This document shows positions 16,828 to 25,574 of a DNA stretch of 64,000 nucleotides, piece after piece. The DNA is from Thermococcus onnurineus NA1 (GTDB taxonomy: Archaea > Methanobacteriota_B > Thermococci > Thermococcales > Thermococcaceae), in the NCBI RefSeq assembly GCF_000018365.1, contig NC_011529.1:558001-622000 (forward strand), given 5' to 3'. Under the pieces are notes generated by a model, which saw only the letters and a list, made by a program, of their open reading frames with translations, ran no database searches and was not told the DNA's origin. Every line of letters starts with the position of its first letter. Position 1 is the first letter of the stretch. The translations under genes and the position numbers were made by a program.

Positions 16828-19053
16828 TTATAATTCTCTCTCTACCCACTGTGGAGGGAATTCGGGAACATGCGCTCCAATCATCCGTTTGAGATCATCA
16901 ATTATCTGTTTTTCATATTCTATGAGAGTAGAAAGGTCTCCAGTTTCTATTGAATTATTAACTGCTTGTATAAATGCACTTGTTATACGTGGTCTCATAT
17001 TGCGAGCCCCGACTAGGTTTTTGTGCTCCCTAAATATTTTGAACAACTCCAGAATGAATTCTAATGTTATAATTCCCATCTCTATATCAGTGCCAAGATT
17101 AGATATTTCCTTTCTTGCTGGAAGATTAAGAGATTCCGTCTGTAGTTTTGAACTGCTAATAATAAACACACCCTTTTTTGTTATTCTGACATTACCCAAG
17201 TTCATTTTCTGGAGATATCCTTCGAGATATTCCCACATCTTCCGTATCTCGTCTCGCTCTAGGCGTTTGTGCTGTTTAGAATCAATGACATAAGTATGGA
17301 CTATTGGAGTATCCCTGTCCTCCACCCAGAGTATTAGTATCCCGTCAGGTTCAGCTTCATTATAGATATATCCTTTGGGAATGAAACTACCATAAAGATA
17401 TTTCAATACAATGCCCAGGTGTTCTTCAACTTTTTCTCCTGATAGTGTATCTAACTGGTTGCTTAATAAACGATAAGATACCGTAGCTTCATTTTCTATG
17501 AGTTCTGAATAGTAATAGTCTAAATACTCCAAAGTTTTGATATAAATCTCGAACACAGCATCCTCTTTATTGTTCTCTAATAAGCTTTTGAGGACTTTAT
17601 ATAGATCTAGGTTGTCTAAAAATACATACGTCAATCGTTGATATCTGCTTTTTTTAGTACTTTTTGCTTGGTTGCTTAATGGAATCACGATAGTTATGAA
17701 AAATTGATAGCTTCCACCTTTTGGATAATCCCACCGTCTGACTCCCTGGAGAACTATGGACTTGTCCTCTGTTTTATACTCTATATTAAAGATTTTAAAC
17801 TCCTCATTTATTCCAAAACTATTAGTGAATGAGAATGTTTTCCCTTTAACTTTGTGGAGCTCATTTTCTAGAAGTGTTCCAAATTTATCCGTTGATATCC
17901 GATAGGACTTTTTGGTTTTTGATATAATCTTCTGTTCTTTAAGCTTGTTGAGAACGATATCATCACTGGATAATTTTTCTAAGATCTTGTAATATCTTAC
18001 CCTATTCTGCTTGTCAAGGATCATTTTATTAAAGTAGTACGAGACTGGAGCTTCGTAAGGACTATTTAATTTTATCCCACTTCTTTCCAGTATTCCAATG
18101 ATTTTTTTCTTGTCACTCTCTGGAACATCATGCTCAAATGATATCTTTATTTCAAAGATGTATTTTCTTTGATTAGTCTTCTCGTCAAGGCCCTCTATTT
18201 TCGCTTTTGATCTCACGAGAGTCAAAGTGAACAAAATTGGAGATTCTTTTTGCCGATATTCTAAATGAACTTCTCTTAACTTCAAAATATCCTCAGGATT
18301 ATGTAATAATTTGTCAATATTAAACCGGGTAATAGGTACATACATGTCACTCCATGCATTTATTTTCACAGTGTAGGGATATCCTGAAAGTTTTATTTTA
18401 GTCACATATATGCCTTCATTACTCAACTTCTCAAAGATCTCTGCGGGAGAGTTATTAAAAACCTCAGCTTCATTGATAATTTTTGTGATATCCTGTGCAA
18501 AGTGTTTATATGCTCTTGTAATTGTTCGCCTTGTCGCTGCGATTTCTACATTATTCATTTTTTGGCGTATTAAGATCAATGGATAGTATCGCCTTTCCTT
18601 GGAAACTAATGGCTGAATATATTTTCTTTCGACAGTTTCAAGAGGATAAAATATCAAGTTTTCATTTTCTTGCATGCCTTTGAGAATTATGGCATTTTGG
18701 CTTTTTTCTGTAATTTTCTTGAGAAATTCTTCAGGATTCTCTCCAGTAATTTTATACGTTTCTTTGGGAAGGGCTTCAAATTCTAGTTCAAATCGAATTC
18801 TCAATAAGGTAGAGATTATTTTTTCTTTATCATACATTTCTAAGGAAATATCTCCTACTTTATCCTTTCCATACACTAGTCTAGCCAGTTCAATTAACTT
18901 CTTTAGGAATGTTTTTTCATCATTTTCCTGTGTTAGGTTAACAAGATCTTCTTCGGCAATTCCTGTAACTGGTCTTCCAAGGTAATCCGTAAATAAAATG
19001 CTAACAATTTCCTCCCTCTTAAGAGTCTCAACACTCGTAGCCATATCTACCAT
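16828..19053 (-). CDS. Large accessory protein with FokI-like PD-(D/E)xK nuclease C-terminus
   Basis: 741 residues, not recognised as a whole. Residues 1-500 show no familiar motif; they are rich in Lys, Glu and Ile, with mixed alpha/beta character and no membrane segment. The C-terminal 200 residues carry EPDGILIL (D570), a spacer, then VIDSK (D591, K593), the order PD...DxK of the FokI cleavage domain. A candidate helix glutamate lies near E543/E544 and a strand GVFIISSS follows, again as in FokI. Codon use is AT-rich, unlike the neighbours, which suggests transfer. It stands alone: no methylase or helicase is adjacent. ATG 19053 follows GGTGAT; ATG 19065 is an alternative. A restriction or defence nuclease is inferred. 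Confidence 0.75.
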   Translation of the reverse strand: MVDMATSVETLKREEIVSILFTDYLGRPVTGIAEEDLVNLTQENDEKTFLKKLIELARLVYGKDKVGDISLEMYDKEKIISTLLRIRFELEFEALPKETYKITGENPEEFLKKITEKSQNAIILKGMQENENLIFYPLETVERKYIQPLVSKERRYYPLILIRQKMNNVEIAATRRTITRAYKHFAQDITKIINEAEVFNNSPAEIFEKLSNEGIYVTKIKLSGYPYTVKINAWSDMYVPITRFNIDKLLHNPEDILKLREVHLEYRQKESPILFTLTLVRSKAKIEGLDEKTNQRKYIFEIKISFEHDVPESDKKKIIGILERSGIKLNSPYEAPVSYYFNKMILDKQNRVRYYKILEKLSSDDIVLNKLKEQKIISKTKKSYRISTDKFGTLLENELHKVKGKTFSFTNSFGINEEFKIFNIEYKTEDKSIVLQGVRRWDYPKGGSYQFFITIVIPLSNQAKSTKKSRYQRLTYVFLDNLDLYKVLKSLLENNKEDAVFEIYIKTLEYLDYYYSELIENEATVSYRLLSNQLDTLSGEKVEEHLGIVLKYLYGSFIPKGYIYNEAEPDGILILWVEDRDTPIVHTYVIDSKQHKRLERDEIRKMWEYLEGYLQKMNLGNVRITKKGVFIISSSKLQTESLNLPARKEISNLGTDIEMGIITLEFILELFKIFREHKNLVGARNMRPRITSAFIQAVNNSIETGDLSTLIEYEKQIIDDLKRMIGAHVPEFPPQWVEREL

Positions 19054-19167
19054 AGATATCACCATGCTTAATTTAATTTTTAATAAATTTCGTAATTGAA
19101 GAATTTAAAATTTTTCATGAGGAGGCACTATATTTGATCTTCTCCGTATTTGATGTATCTGGCATCT

Positions 19168-20334
19168 CTAAGTCGCCCTCTTCTCTTCCTCCGGGAACTT
19201 CCAGTTCTTCGTTATTTTCGTCACGTTGCGGACGAGGGCCTTCTCCTGTAGGTTCTTCTCGACGAGCTTTTCGAGGAATGAAATCAGCTCGTCGTAGGTG
19301 CCGCGCTCGACCGGGAATGGCACCCTGTCTTTGCCACCCACGGCATAGGTGAACTTGAAGGGATCTGGCGGGTGCGTTACAGGGTCCTTCCACGACGGGT
19401 GGACGTCGTAGACGAGCTCCAGAACGAGCGATAGAGCCCTCAGCGTGCTCGGGCCGAGGCCCTTCAGGAGGAGAAGCTCTTCGTAGTTATTCACACTCAG
19501 CTCGCGGGCAAACTCAAGGGCTCTTCTGTTCAGCTCCAGCTTGCCTAGGCTTTCGTACTTCTGAATAAGGGTCTTCTCATCCACATCGCGGGGCTTGTAA
19601 TAAACCAGCGGTCGGTAGCCCCTCGCTATGGCCTTGAGGCTCTCAAGCTCGCGCTCTATCTTCACGGGCTTTTCCTGGATGATATCGAGGAGCGTCTTCT
19701 GATATTTCCTGGCCTCGTTCGAGACAGTGTTCAGCGCAAACTCCCTCTTTAAACCTGCAATCCCCTTGTGGGGGTCGAGTGTGAAAACCTCTGCATCAAA
19801 CCAGTGGAAGCGCCTCGCCATCCTCTCGGCCTCGTTCATACCCTGCTGTATCACTGCCCAGTTGCCCTCTTCGTCCAGGAAGAAGACGTGGTGGTACAGC
19901 TGATAGCCAGTCTGGAGGGCAACGGTGTCGACCTTTGCCACAAGCCTGGACGTTCTGACGTATGGAGTCGGGTCGAGGTCGTAGATCTCGGCTATGGTTT
20001 TCAGTTCCTCCGGTGTTGCCCTGCTCTTCTTGCCCTTTCCGCCAGCGGCCTTAACGCCCAGCTCCTCCCGCCAGAGGGCGTCCTTTATCATCCCAGCCGT
20101 TACCGTAGTACTCCCAGATGAGTCCCAGTCCATGCCGATGACGTTGTTGAAGGCCTGAAACCACACCGGGTCTGAGAGCCTCTCCAAGAGACCTTTAGTC
20201 CCGTACTCCTCGACGGCGAGAATCAGGACTAAGCGCGTCAGCTTCCTCATCCTCTGGGCGAGCCATGGCGGAACGTGGCCGCCGTGGAGGGGTAAATCAG
20301 CGACGTTCCTCATCAGGGTTATATCATCACTCAA
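19168..20334 (-). CDS. DUF763 family protein
   Basis: A 388-residue soluble protein whose N-terminus (VADLPLHGGHVPPWLAQRM) and central GMDWDSSGSTTVTAGMIK are diagnostic of DUF763, an archaeal and bacterial family without an established function. Near residues 290-310, LLLLKGLGPSTLRALSLV looks like a helix-hairpin-helix, a nucleic-acid-binding element. Basic stretches (GGKGKKSR) support contact with nucleic acid. The C-terminus is charged. It is divergent from the SerK gene, and the AT-rich accessory region begins about 100 bases after its stop. Confidence 0.85.
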   Translation of the reverse strand: MSDDITLMRNVADLPLHGGHVPPWLAQRMRKLTRLVLILAVEEYGTKGLLERLSDPVWFQAFNNVIGMDWDSSGSTTVTAGMIKDALWREELGVKAAGGKGKKSRATPEELKTIAEIYDLDPTPYVRTSRLVAKVDTVALQTGYQLYHHVFFLDEEGNWAVIQQGMNEAERMARRFHWFDAEVFTLDPHKGIAGLKREFALNTVSNEARKYQKTLLDIIQEKPVKIERELESLKAIARGYRPLVYYKPRDVDEKTLIQKYESLGKLELNRRALEFARELSVNNYEELLLLKGLGPSTLRALSLVLELVYDVHPSWKDPVTHPPDPFKFTYAVGGKDRVPFPVERGTYDELISFLEKLVEKNLQEKALVRNVTKITKNWKFPEEEKRAT

Positions 20335-20483
20335 GGTTTTAACCCTTGTTCCGGAAAATCCTCATGTGAGGGCCAGGTGAGATGCATAATCATCGGTTTA
20401 ACCTGACAGTAAAACAAGGAAAGCCTTTTTACCCTCTACTTCGATTTTCGTCTGCAGGTTTAATACTGAAGGAGGTCGCGGTA

Positions 20484-21212
20484 ATGGGAGTTGAAAAGGT
20501 TCCGAAGTACGACATCCCCACGATTAAGGTCGATTACGTTTTTATTGAGCTCGACAAGATGAAGCCCCACGAGCAGCTCGTCCAGAAGGAGCTCGAGGCA
20601 TTCATCGAGAGCGTTACCGGCTCCGGCCTCTTCTGGAAGCCAATGCTCCTCGCGAAGGTCCCGGGCGAGGACATGTACCTCATCGTTGACGGCCACCACC
20701 GCTGGGCCGGCCTTCAGAAGCTCGGCGCCAAGCGCGCCCCGTCGGTCATCCTCGACTACTTCAGCGACGATGTGAAGGTCTACACCTGGTACCCTGCCTT
20801 CAAGGGCAGTCTTGAGGAGGTTCTCGAGAGGCTCAAGGCCGAGGGTCTTGAAGTCATCGAGGACCCAGAGGCCGAGGAGAAGGCTGAGAAGGGCGAGATA
20901 GCATTCGCCCTCGTCGGCGAAAAGAGCTTTGCCATCCCCGGCGGCCTTGATGAGCAGAAGAAGGTCAGTAAGGTTCTCGACGAGATGAGCGTTGAGGGCA
21001 AGATTGAGCTCATCTACTACGGTCTCAAGGAAGACGCCAGAGAGGACATGGCAAAGGGCGAGATTGACTACGTCTTCATCAGGAAGGCTCCGAGCAAGGA
21101 AGAGGTCATGGAGCTCGTCAAGCGCGGCGAGGTCTACTCCCCGAAGACCACCAGGCACGTCCTTCCGTTCAACCCGGACAAGATAGACGTCAAGCTCGAG
21201 GAGCTGTTCTGA
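20484..21212 (+). CDS. serK: ADP-dependent serine kinase, SerK-like
   Basis: Phosphorylates free serine to O-phosphoserine with ADP, feeding cysteine synthesis, as shown for the Thermococcus kodakarensis protein. The N-terminal ParB/sulfiredoxin-like fold carries MKPHEQLVQKELE and VDGHHRWAGLQKLG, the active-site signature of this group. The C-terminal domain (about 115-242) is alpha/beta. From the ATG at 20484 the protein is 242 residues. GGAGGTCGCG precedes this start at good spacing, so the longer frame from 20382 is rejected. The gene is probably monocistronic, followed by a guide RNA. Confidence 0.85.
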   Translation: MGVEKVPKYDIPTIKVDYVFIELDKMKPHEQLVQKELEAFIESVTGSGLFWKPMLLAKVPGEDMYLIVDGHHRWAGLQKLGAKRAPSVILDYFSDDVKVYTWYPAFKGSLEEVLERLKAEGLEVIEDPEAEEKAEKGEIAFALVGEKSFAIPGGLDEQKKVSKVLDEMSVEGKIELIYYGLKEDAREDMAKGEIDYVFIRKAPSKEEVMELVKRGEVYSPKTTRHVLPFNPDKIDVKLEELF

Positions 21213-21241
21213 AACCTTTTAACCTCTTTTTCCTACTCCCT

Positions 21242-21316
21242 TTGCCGATGAAGAAGGATCAACCGGCTGAGACCGCGCTTCGCGGTAAAGTGATGAACAG
21301 TCCAGGAGGCTGAGGC
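21242..21316 (+). ncRNA. Box C/D guide sRNA, predicted to target 16S rRNA 5' end
   Basis: Ordered elements: terminal stem GCC (21244-21246), box C CGATGA (21246-21251), guide AGGATCAACCGG (21255-21266), box D' CTGA (21267-21270), a hairpin CCGCG-CTT-CGCGG, box C' GTGATGA (21290-21296), a second guide, box D CTGA (21310-21313) and stem GGC (21314-21316). The first guide is a 12-base perfect complement of CCGGTTGATCCT, the conserved archaeal 16S rRNA start. The D'+5 rule points to the first U of that stretch. A TATA-like CCTTTTTAACC lies about 25 bases upstream. Box C deviates in its first positions. The RNA ends directly at the ATG of the next gene. Confidence 0.8.
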
Positions 21317-21970
21317 ATGCTTAAGGGGATAATCTTCGACGTGGATGAGACCCTCGTCTACTATGAGGGCTACGATCACCGCGGATGGTACGAGAACTGG
21401 GTGATGCCCGCTTTAAGAAAGCATAGCATCGAACTGGATTATGGGACTTACAAAAAGACCGTAACAGGCGAGCTGCCGAGGAGCTACATCGAGCGCTTCG
21501 GCATCAACCACGTCGAGTTCTGGCGGATTGTTGACAAGGTAAACCTTGAATACCGCAAAAGAATGGCGGAACTCGGGCGAATAAAGCCCTTCCCTGACGT
21601 TGATGCTCTGGGAGAGCTGAGGAAGATGGGTCTGAAGCTTGCTGCAGTGAGCAACGCCTCCCAAGACTGCACCGAGTTCGTTCTGAACCTCTTCGACCTG
21701 AGGAAGTACTTCGACGTCGTCTACGGCAAGGACTACTCCAATCTCGATGGGGTTAAGCCGAATCCCTACCTCGTGGAGAAAGCCCTCAGAGCGCTCAGTC
21801 TCAAGCCAGAAGGGGCCCTGATGGTCGGCGATAGTGCTCATGATGTTCTGGCCGGTCATCGTGCGGGAATGAGGGTGGCCAACGTTACCCGTCTCGGAAA
21901 GGTTGATGGGGCGGATTACTACGTGAAGGATCTCTGGGAGTTGGTCGAACTTGTAAAGAAGCTTAGGTAA
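21317..21970 (+). CDS. HAD superfamily phosphatase
   Basis: 217-residue hydrolase of the phosphoglycolate-phosphatase/haloacid-dehalogenase type. Motif I is FDVDETLV, motif II is AVSNAS, motif III is GVKPNPY and motif IV is MVGDSAHD; all catalytic residues are present. An alpha-helical cap lies between residues 15 and 95. The substrate cannot be predicted. GGAGG upstream of the ATG is shared with the box D region of the guide RNA, so processing of the RNA and translation of this gene may interfere or be linked. Confidence 0.88.
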   Translation: MLKGIIFDVDETLVYYEGYDHRGWYENWVMPALRKHSIELDYGTYKKTVTGELPRSYIERFGINHVEFWRIVDKVNLEYRKRMAELGRIKPFPDVDALGELRKMGLKLAAVSNASQDCTEFVLNLFDLRKYFDVVYGKDYSNLDGVKPNPYLVEKALRALSLKPEGALMVGDSAHDVLAGHRAGMRVANVTRLGKVDGADYYVKDLWELVELVKKLR

Positions 21971-22157
21971 TCGTTGATCTGTGTGCTGGATAACCCACTG
22001 GGCCTAATAACACTACTTTGCCTGTGAAACACACAGCCCTAGGGTTTACTGCTCTGTGCACTTTTAGTTTTTGAAGTCGTAACCGAAAACAGTTTAGAGT
22101 CTGGGTGCGGCATGCTTAAATACGGAGAAATCCATTTAATACAGAGAGTGGTGCACT

Positions 22158-23144
22158 ATGAACGGCTTTAAATGTGAGAGGTGCGGTGCGCCTCTCGAGG
22201 TCTCTCCTGAAACGATAGTCGCTATCTGCCCCTACTGCGGCCATCCAAATCACATAAGCGGCAACCTGAAGACTGAGCACATCTACATCGTTCCTTCTCT
22301 GGACAAAAACGCCATAGCCAAAGCCTTCTGGGAGCGTGTTGGGAAAGACTTCGACTTAAAGCGCATCAAGGACGAGATAGAAATCGTGGGGATAGAAGGC
22401 CACTACGCCCCCTACTGGGAGGGTAAGGTTCACGTAGAGGGCACCGTCGAGTACATAAAGAAGGAGACAAAATGTCACACCGATTCTCAGGGGAGGACGC
22501 ACTGTCGCACGGTAGAACGCCGCTATCGAGAGAGGGTGGACGAAACCCTACGCCTTCTCGGTTCTGCAAGGAGGCAGGTAAGGAGTTTTGGCGTTGATGA
22601 CCTAATAACCCACTACTCCAAGACCCGACCCTCCGGAAAAAGACTTCTTGACCTTGAAGAGGACGAGTGGGGGCGGATAAAGCTTGAAATCCTGAACACC
22701 GAGATGGACGAGCACCATGCAGAACTCATGATGCACGAAGATGCAATAGACATTATTAGAGACAGATTTGCCAAAAAGTCCGACAGAATACTTCGCTTTG
22801 ATGTTACTGCTGGGGAACCTGAAAACGTTAGGCTTCTCCTCCTGCCCATGTGGACTGTATATTACCGCTACGGCAACTCCATCTTCCAGACAGTCTTTGC
22901 CGGCTGGGATGGAAAGGACGTCGCGGCTACGGAGCCCATGAGCACGGTTAGGCGTGCCCAATACCTTGCGGGGGTCGGCATTGGGACCTTCATTGCAGCC
23001 TTCGGTGCCGGGGCAATTGCGGAGTCACTGGTCTTTGCAGTCCTGGCCATAGTCGGCGGCGCCGCCTTGAGCTGGTTCGCTGGAAGCAAAGTCCTTGAGG
23101 GCCAGAGAATTGAGAGGGAGAGCTCCAGCCTCCTGGGGGTGTGA
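22158..23144 (+). CDS. Zinc-ribbon membrane protein (first of SPFH operon)
   Basis: 328 residues. The N-terminus has a zinc ribbon, CERCG and CPYCG within the first 30 residues. Residues 40-260 form a soluble region with CHTDSQGRTHC, a second possible metal site. Two adjacent membrane segments lie near the C-terminus (about 270-310) and a short charged tail follows. A similar architecture is found in the next gene, so the two are likely paralogues. The stop overlaps the following start. The function is unknown. The four-gene arrangement with an SPFH protein points to membrane organisation or envelope stress. Confidence 0.75.
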   Translation: MNGFKCERCGAPLEVSPETIVAICPYCGHPNHISGNLKTEHIYIVPSLDKNAIAKAFWERVGKDFDLKRIKDEIEIVGIEGHYAPYWEGKVHVEGTVEYIKKETKCHTDSQGRTHCRTVERRYRERVDETLRLLGSARRQVRSFGVDDLITHYSKTRPSGKRLLDLEEDEWGRIKLEILNTEMDEHHAELMMHEDAIDIIRDRFAKKSDRILRFDVTAGEPENVRLLLLPMWTVYYRYGNSIFQTVFAGWDGKDVAATEPMSTVRRAQYLAGVGIGTFIAAFGAGAIAESLVFAVLAIVGGAALSWFAGSKVLEGQRIERESSSLLGV

Positions 23145-23146
23145 TG

Positions 23147-24040
23147 ATGGAGGTTACCTGTCCTACGTGTTCCGCCACGTTTAAGGTTCCAGATACGGTC
23201 TCAGTGGCTACCTGCCCCTACTGCGGGACAACCTTTAGGGTAAAGACGAGTGAAGAGCTCATCGAGCACTTCTTCTTCCCACCCATGAAGGAGGATCCAG
23301 CCGGAAAGCTTCTCAAGTTTCTTTCGAGGCAGTACGGTGCGCCAGCAGACATAACGGGGGCGAAGGTCACGAAAAAAGAGCTACACTGGATTCCGGTTTA
23401 CTTTTTCTACCTCCACGGGAAGAGCGGCTCAAAGGAAACCGTTGAAGAAGTCTGCTTCCTCGGAATTCCTGCTGGTTCTCCCCTTAAAGTCCTCCTGCAT
23501 AACTATCCCTTTCCAGTCAGGGGAAAGAGGTTCTTTGAGGAGAGTGTAGTAAAGAAGGGAAAGTACTACGAGCCGGAAATGACGAAGGAGCAGGCAGAGG
23601 CCATAGCACGCTCCAACCTCGAAACTGCCCTTAAGTGGGAGGCCAAGGGGGAAGGGAGCAGGATAGGCGACCTTGAGCTTGAAGTGAAGTTCCTTGGTCT
23701 CGTCCACTATCCCGTCTGGGAGGTGCACTACGAGTACGGAGGGCAGACCTTTAGGAACTACGTTGACGGTACTGACGGGCGGGTTGTGAGGGGAGAGTAC
23801 CCCCTCATGAGCGAAGCGAGGAAAAAAGCCACGATCCTGGGCTTTGGAGTTATCGGGGGCAGTATTCTCATCGGTTTAATCGCCACCGCAGCAACCGGCA
23901 ATGGGATTGGACTTTTGGGTGCTTTTGTCGCCGGTGTTGCCGGTGCCGCGGGGATATTCTCCAAAGGCTCCGTCAGCAAAAGGGTGGTAAGTGAAGTCAT
24001 GAGGGTGGACAAAGAGAATGCTTATTTCCGCACAGTTTAG
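23147..24040 (+). CDS. Zinc-ribbon membrane protein (second of SPFH operon)
   Basis: About 298 residues. The N-terminal zinc ribbon has CPTC and CPYCG. A soluble middle part contains ELHWIPVYFFYLHG and HYPVWEVHYEYGG, echoing PYWEGKV and PMWTVYYRYGN in the preceding protein, which supports a shared repeat unit. Two membrane segments lie at about 225-270. Three candidate starts are stacked (GTG 23141, ATG 23144, ATG 23147); the last has the best spacing from GGGGGTG. Translationally coupled to the preceding gene. No function is known. Confidence 0.75.
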   Translation: MEVTCPTCSATFKVPDTVSVATCPYCGTTFRVKTSEELIEHFFFPPMKEDPAGKLLKFLSRQYGAPADITGAKVTKKELHWIPVYFFYLHGKSGSKETVEEVCFLGIPAGSPLKVLLHNYPFPVRGKRFFEESVVKKGKYYEPEMTKEQAEAIARSNLETALKWEAKGEGSRIGDLELEVKFLGLVHYPVWEVHYEYGGQTFRNYVDGTDGRVVRGEYPLMSEARKKATILGFGVIGGSILIGLIATAATGNGIGLLGAFVAGVAGAAGIFSKGSVSKRVVSEVMRVDKENAYFRTV

Positions 24041-24051
24041 GGGGTGTTGGA

Positions 24052-24546
24052 ATGGGGAAAGAGACTTCGATATGGGAAAAGCTTGAGCTGGTCATACCCG
24101 GTTTTCATGGGTACAAGAAGAAGGAGCTCCTGAGGGAAGACGAGAGGCTTGTCAGGGAAAAGGTGGCCGAAATACTAGCGGGAGCGAGAAGAGAGCTCGA
24201 AAGGGCCCTTCAGAGATGTGCGATGGTGAACTGCGGCCAGCTAGTGGCGATAGATAACCTGCGCAAGAGACTGGTAATGCTTGAGGGTAAGGTCAGGCAC
24301 GCTGAAGCGGGGTATGCGGGCTTTTTTGACAGGGTAAAGGTGAAGGAGCCGGAGCTTGAAAAGCTCATCCAGTATGACGCAAGGATGGTGGAGCTCGCTG
24401 AGGAGATCGCCAAGATGGCTGGGGTTATAAGGGGTGCAGTTTCTGACCCCGCAAGGCTCGGCGTGGAAGTCCTGAATCTCGATGACAAGATTAGAGAGTT
24501 TGAGGACACAGTTGAGGGCAGAAGCATGATTCTGAGAGGTGAGTGA
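24052..24546 (+). CDS. Coiled-coil protein of SPFH operon
   Basis: 164 residues, highly charged and almost wholly helical, with heptad-like stretches (residues 30-60, 65-95 and 105-150). The N-terminus LVIPGFHGYKKKELLREDE resembles the start of small bacterial helical proteins encoded near SPFH or zinc-ribbon genes; that comparison is from memory. There is no signal peptide or membrane segment, so it is probably a cytosolic partner at the membrane. It lies 11 bases after the preceding gene and ends one base before the SPFH gene begins. Confidence 0.7.
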   Translation: MGKETSIWEKLELVIPGFHGYKKKELLREDERLVREKVAEILAGARRELERALQRCAMVNCGQLVAIDNLRKRLVMLEGKVRHAEAGYAGFFDRVKVKEPELEKLIQYDARMVELAEEIAKMAGVIRGAVSDPARLGVEVLNLDDKIREFEDTVEGRSMILRGE

Positions 24547-24547
24547 A

Positions 24548-25531
24548 ATGGTGCAGGTCATAGAGTGGGTCAACCCCGGTGAAGACGAGATAATCTGGCG
24601 CTACCCCAACGAGGTCATCAAGTGGGGTGCCCAGCTGATAGTCCACGAGTATGAAGTGGCAGTCTTCATGCGCGACGGCAAAATATACGACGTTCTCGGC
24701 CCTGGGAGGCACACGCTGACGACCCAAAACCTTCCGCTCCTCTACAAGCTCGTTGGCGGTTCAAACAGCCCGTTTAAGGCGACGGTAATCTTCGTCAGCA
24801 TGAAGGAGTTCCAGGGACGCTATGGGGGAGAGACGCAGACAAGGGAGCTTGCTCCGATAAAGTACTACGGTGTCTACTGGTTTAAGGTGGCCGATCCCGT
24901 GCTTTTCATCACCGAGGTCGTCGGCGGTCAGAGCCTCTACGACGCTAATGATGTCACCAGATTCATCAGGGCCTACTTCAACGAGGGCATGATGAAGCAC
25001 CTCTCGGCTTACTCAATCGTCGACCTTTTCCAGAACCTTGATATGGTCAGCACACAGGTCAAGGTCAAGCTCATAGAGGACTTCAGGCGGCTTGGCCTTG
25101 AGCTGGTTGACGTCAAGATTGAGGGGGTAAACACGACCGACGAGTGGCGCCAGAGGCTCTTCTGGATTATGCAGACAGGAAACGCTCAATACGTCATGCA
25201 GATGGACACCACCAAGCAAGTTGCAGCGGAGCTCGGAAAGAGCTCTGGAGCGGCTATGGGCACAGGAATGGTGCTCATCCCGCAGTTGATGCAGCCTCCC
25301 GCACAGCCGGCTCAACCCTATGCCGGAGCTGGAGTTCCGCCCGCTCAGCCGCAGCAGCCAGCTGCTCCAGCAGCACAGCAACAGGAGATATGTCCCTACT
25401 GCGGCAAGCCCCTCCCCCCAGGAGCACGCTTCTGCCCCTACTGCGGACACCAGATCCACCGCTGTCCAAATGGGCATATAGTTCCTGAGGGAGCGAAGTT
25501 CTGCCCTGTTTGTGGGGCTAAGATTGAGTGA
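24548..25531 (+). CDS. SPFH (band 7) domain protein with two C-terminal zinc ribbons
   Basis: 327 residues. The N-terminal VIEWVNPGEDEIIWRYPNEV and VHEYEVAVFMRDGKIYDVLGPGRHTL are typical of the YdjI/virion-core type SPFH family; the domain runs to about residue 200. A proline/alanine/glutamine linker (about 240-280) leads to two zinc ribbons, CPYCG with CPYCG, and CPNGH with CPVCG. There is no N-terminal membrane anchor, so it probably associates with membranes through partners. The start at ATG 24548 follows GAGGTGAG. It is the last gene of the operon, and the zinc ribbons match those of the two membrane proteins. Confidence 0.85.
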   Translation: MVQVIEWVNPGEDEIIWRYPNEVIKWGAQLIVHEYEVAVFMRDGKIYDVLGPGRHTLTTQNLPLLYKLVGGSNSPFKATVIFVSMKEFQGRYGGETQTRELAPIKYYGVYWFKVADPVLFITEVVGGQSLYDANDVTRFIRAYFNEGMMKHLSAYSIVDLFQNLDMVSTQVKVKLIEDFRRLGLELVDVKIEGVNTTDEWRQRLFWIMQTGNAQYVMQMDTTKQVAAELGKSSGAAMGTGMVLIPQLMQPPAQPAQPYAGAGVPPAQPQQPAAPAAQQQEICPYCGKPLPPGARFCPYCGHQIHRCPNGHIVPEGAKFCPVCGAKIE

Positions 25532-25574
25532 GAGCCTATCATTTCTTTTCTAATTTTACATGCTATAGTGAAAT

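Noticed and set aside
19054-19167. Search for a tRNA 3'-end duplicate marking an integrated element
   Set aside because: No copy of the tRNA-Val 3' end was found beyond the AT-rich gene, and no integrase gene is present, so an integrative element is not claimed.
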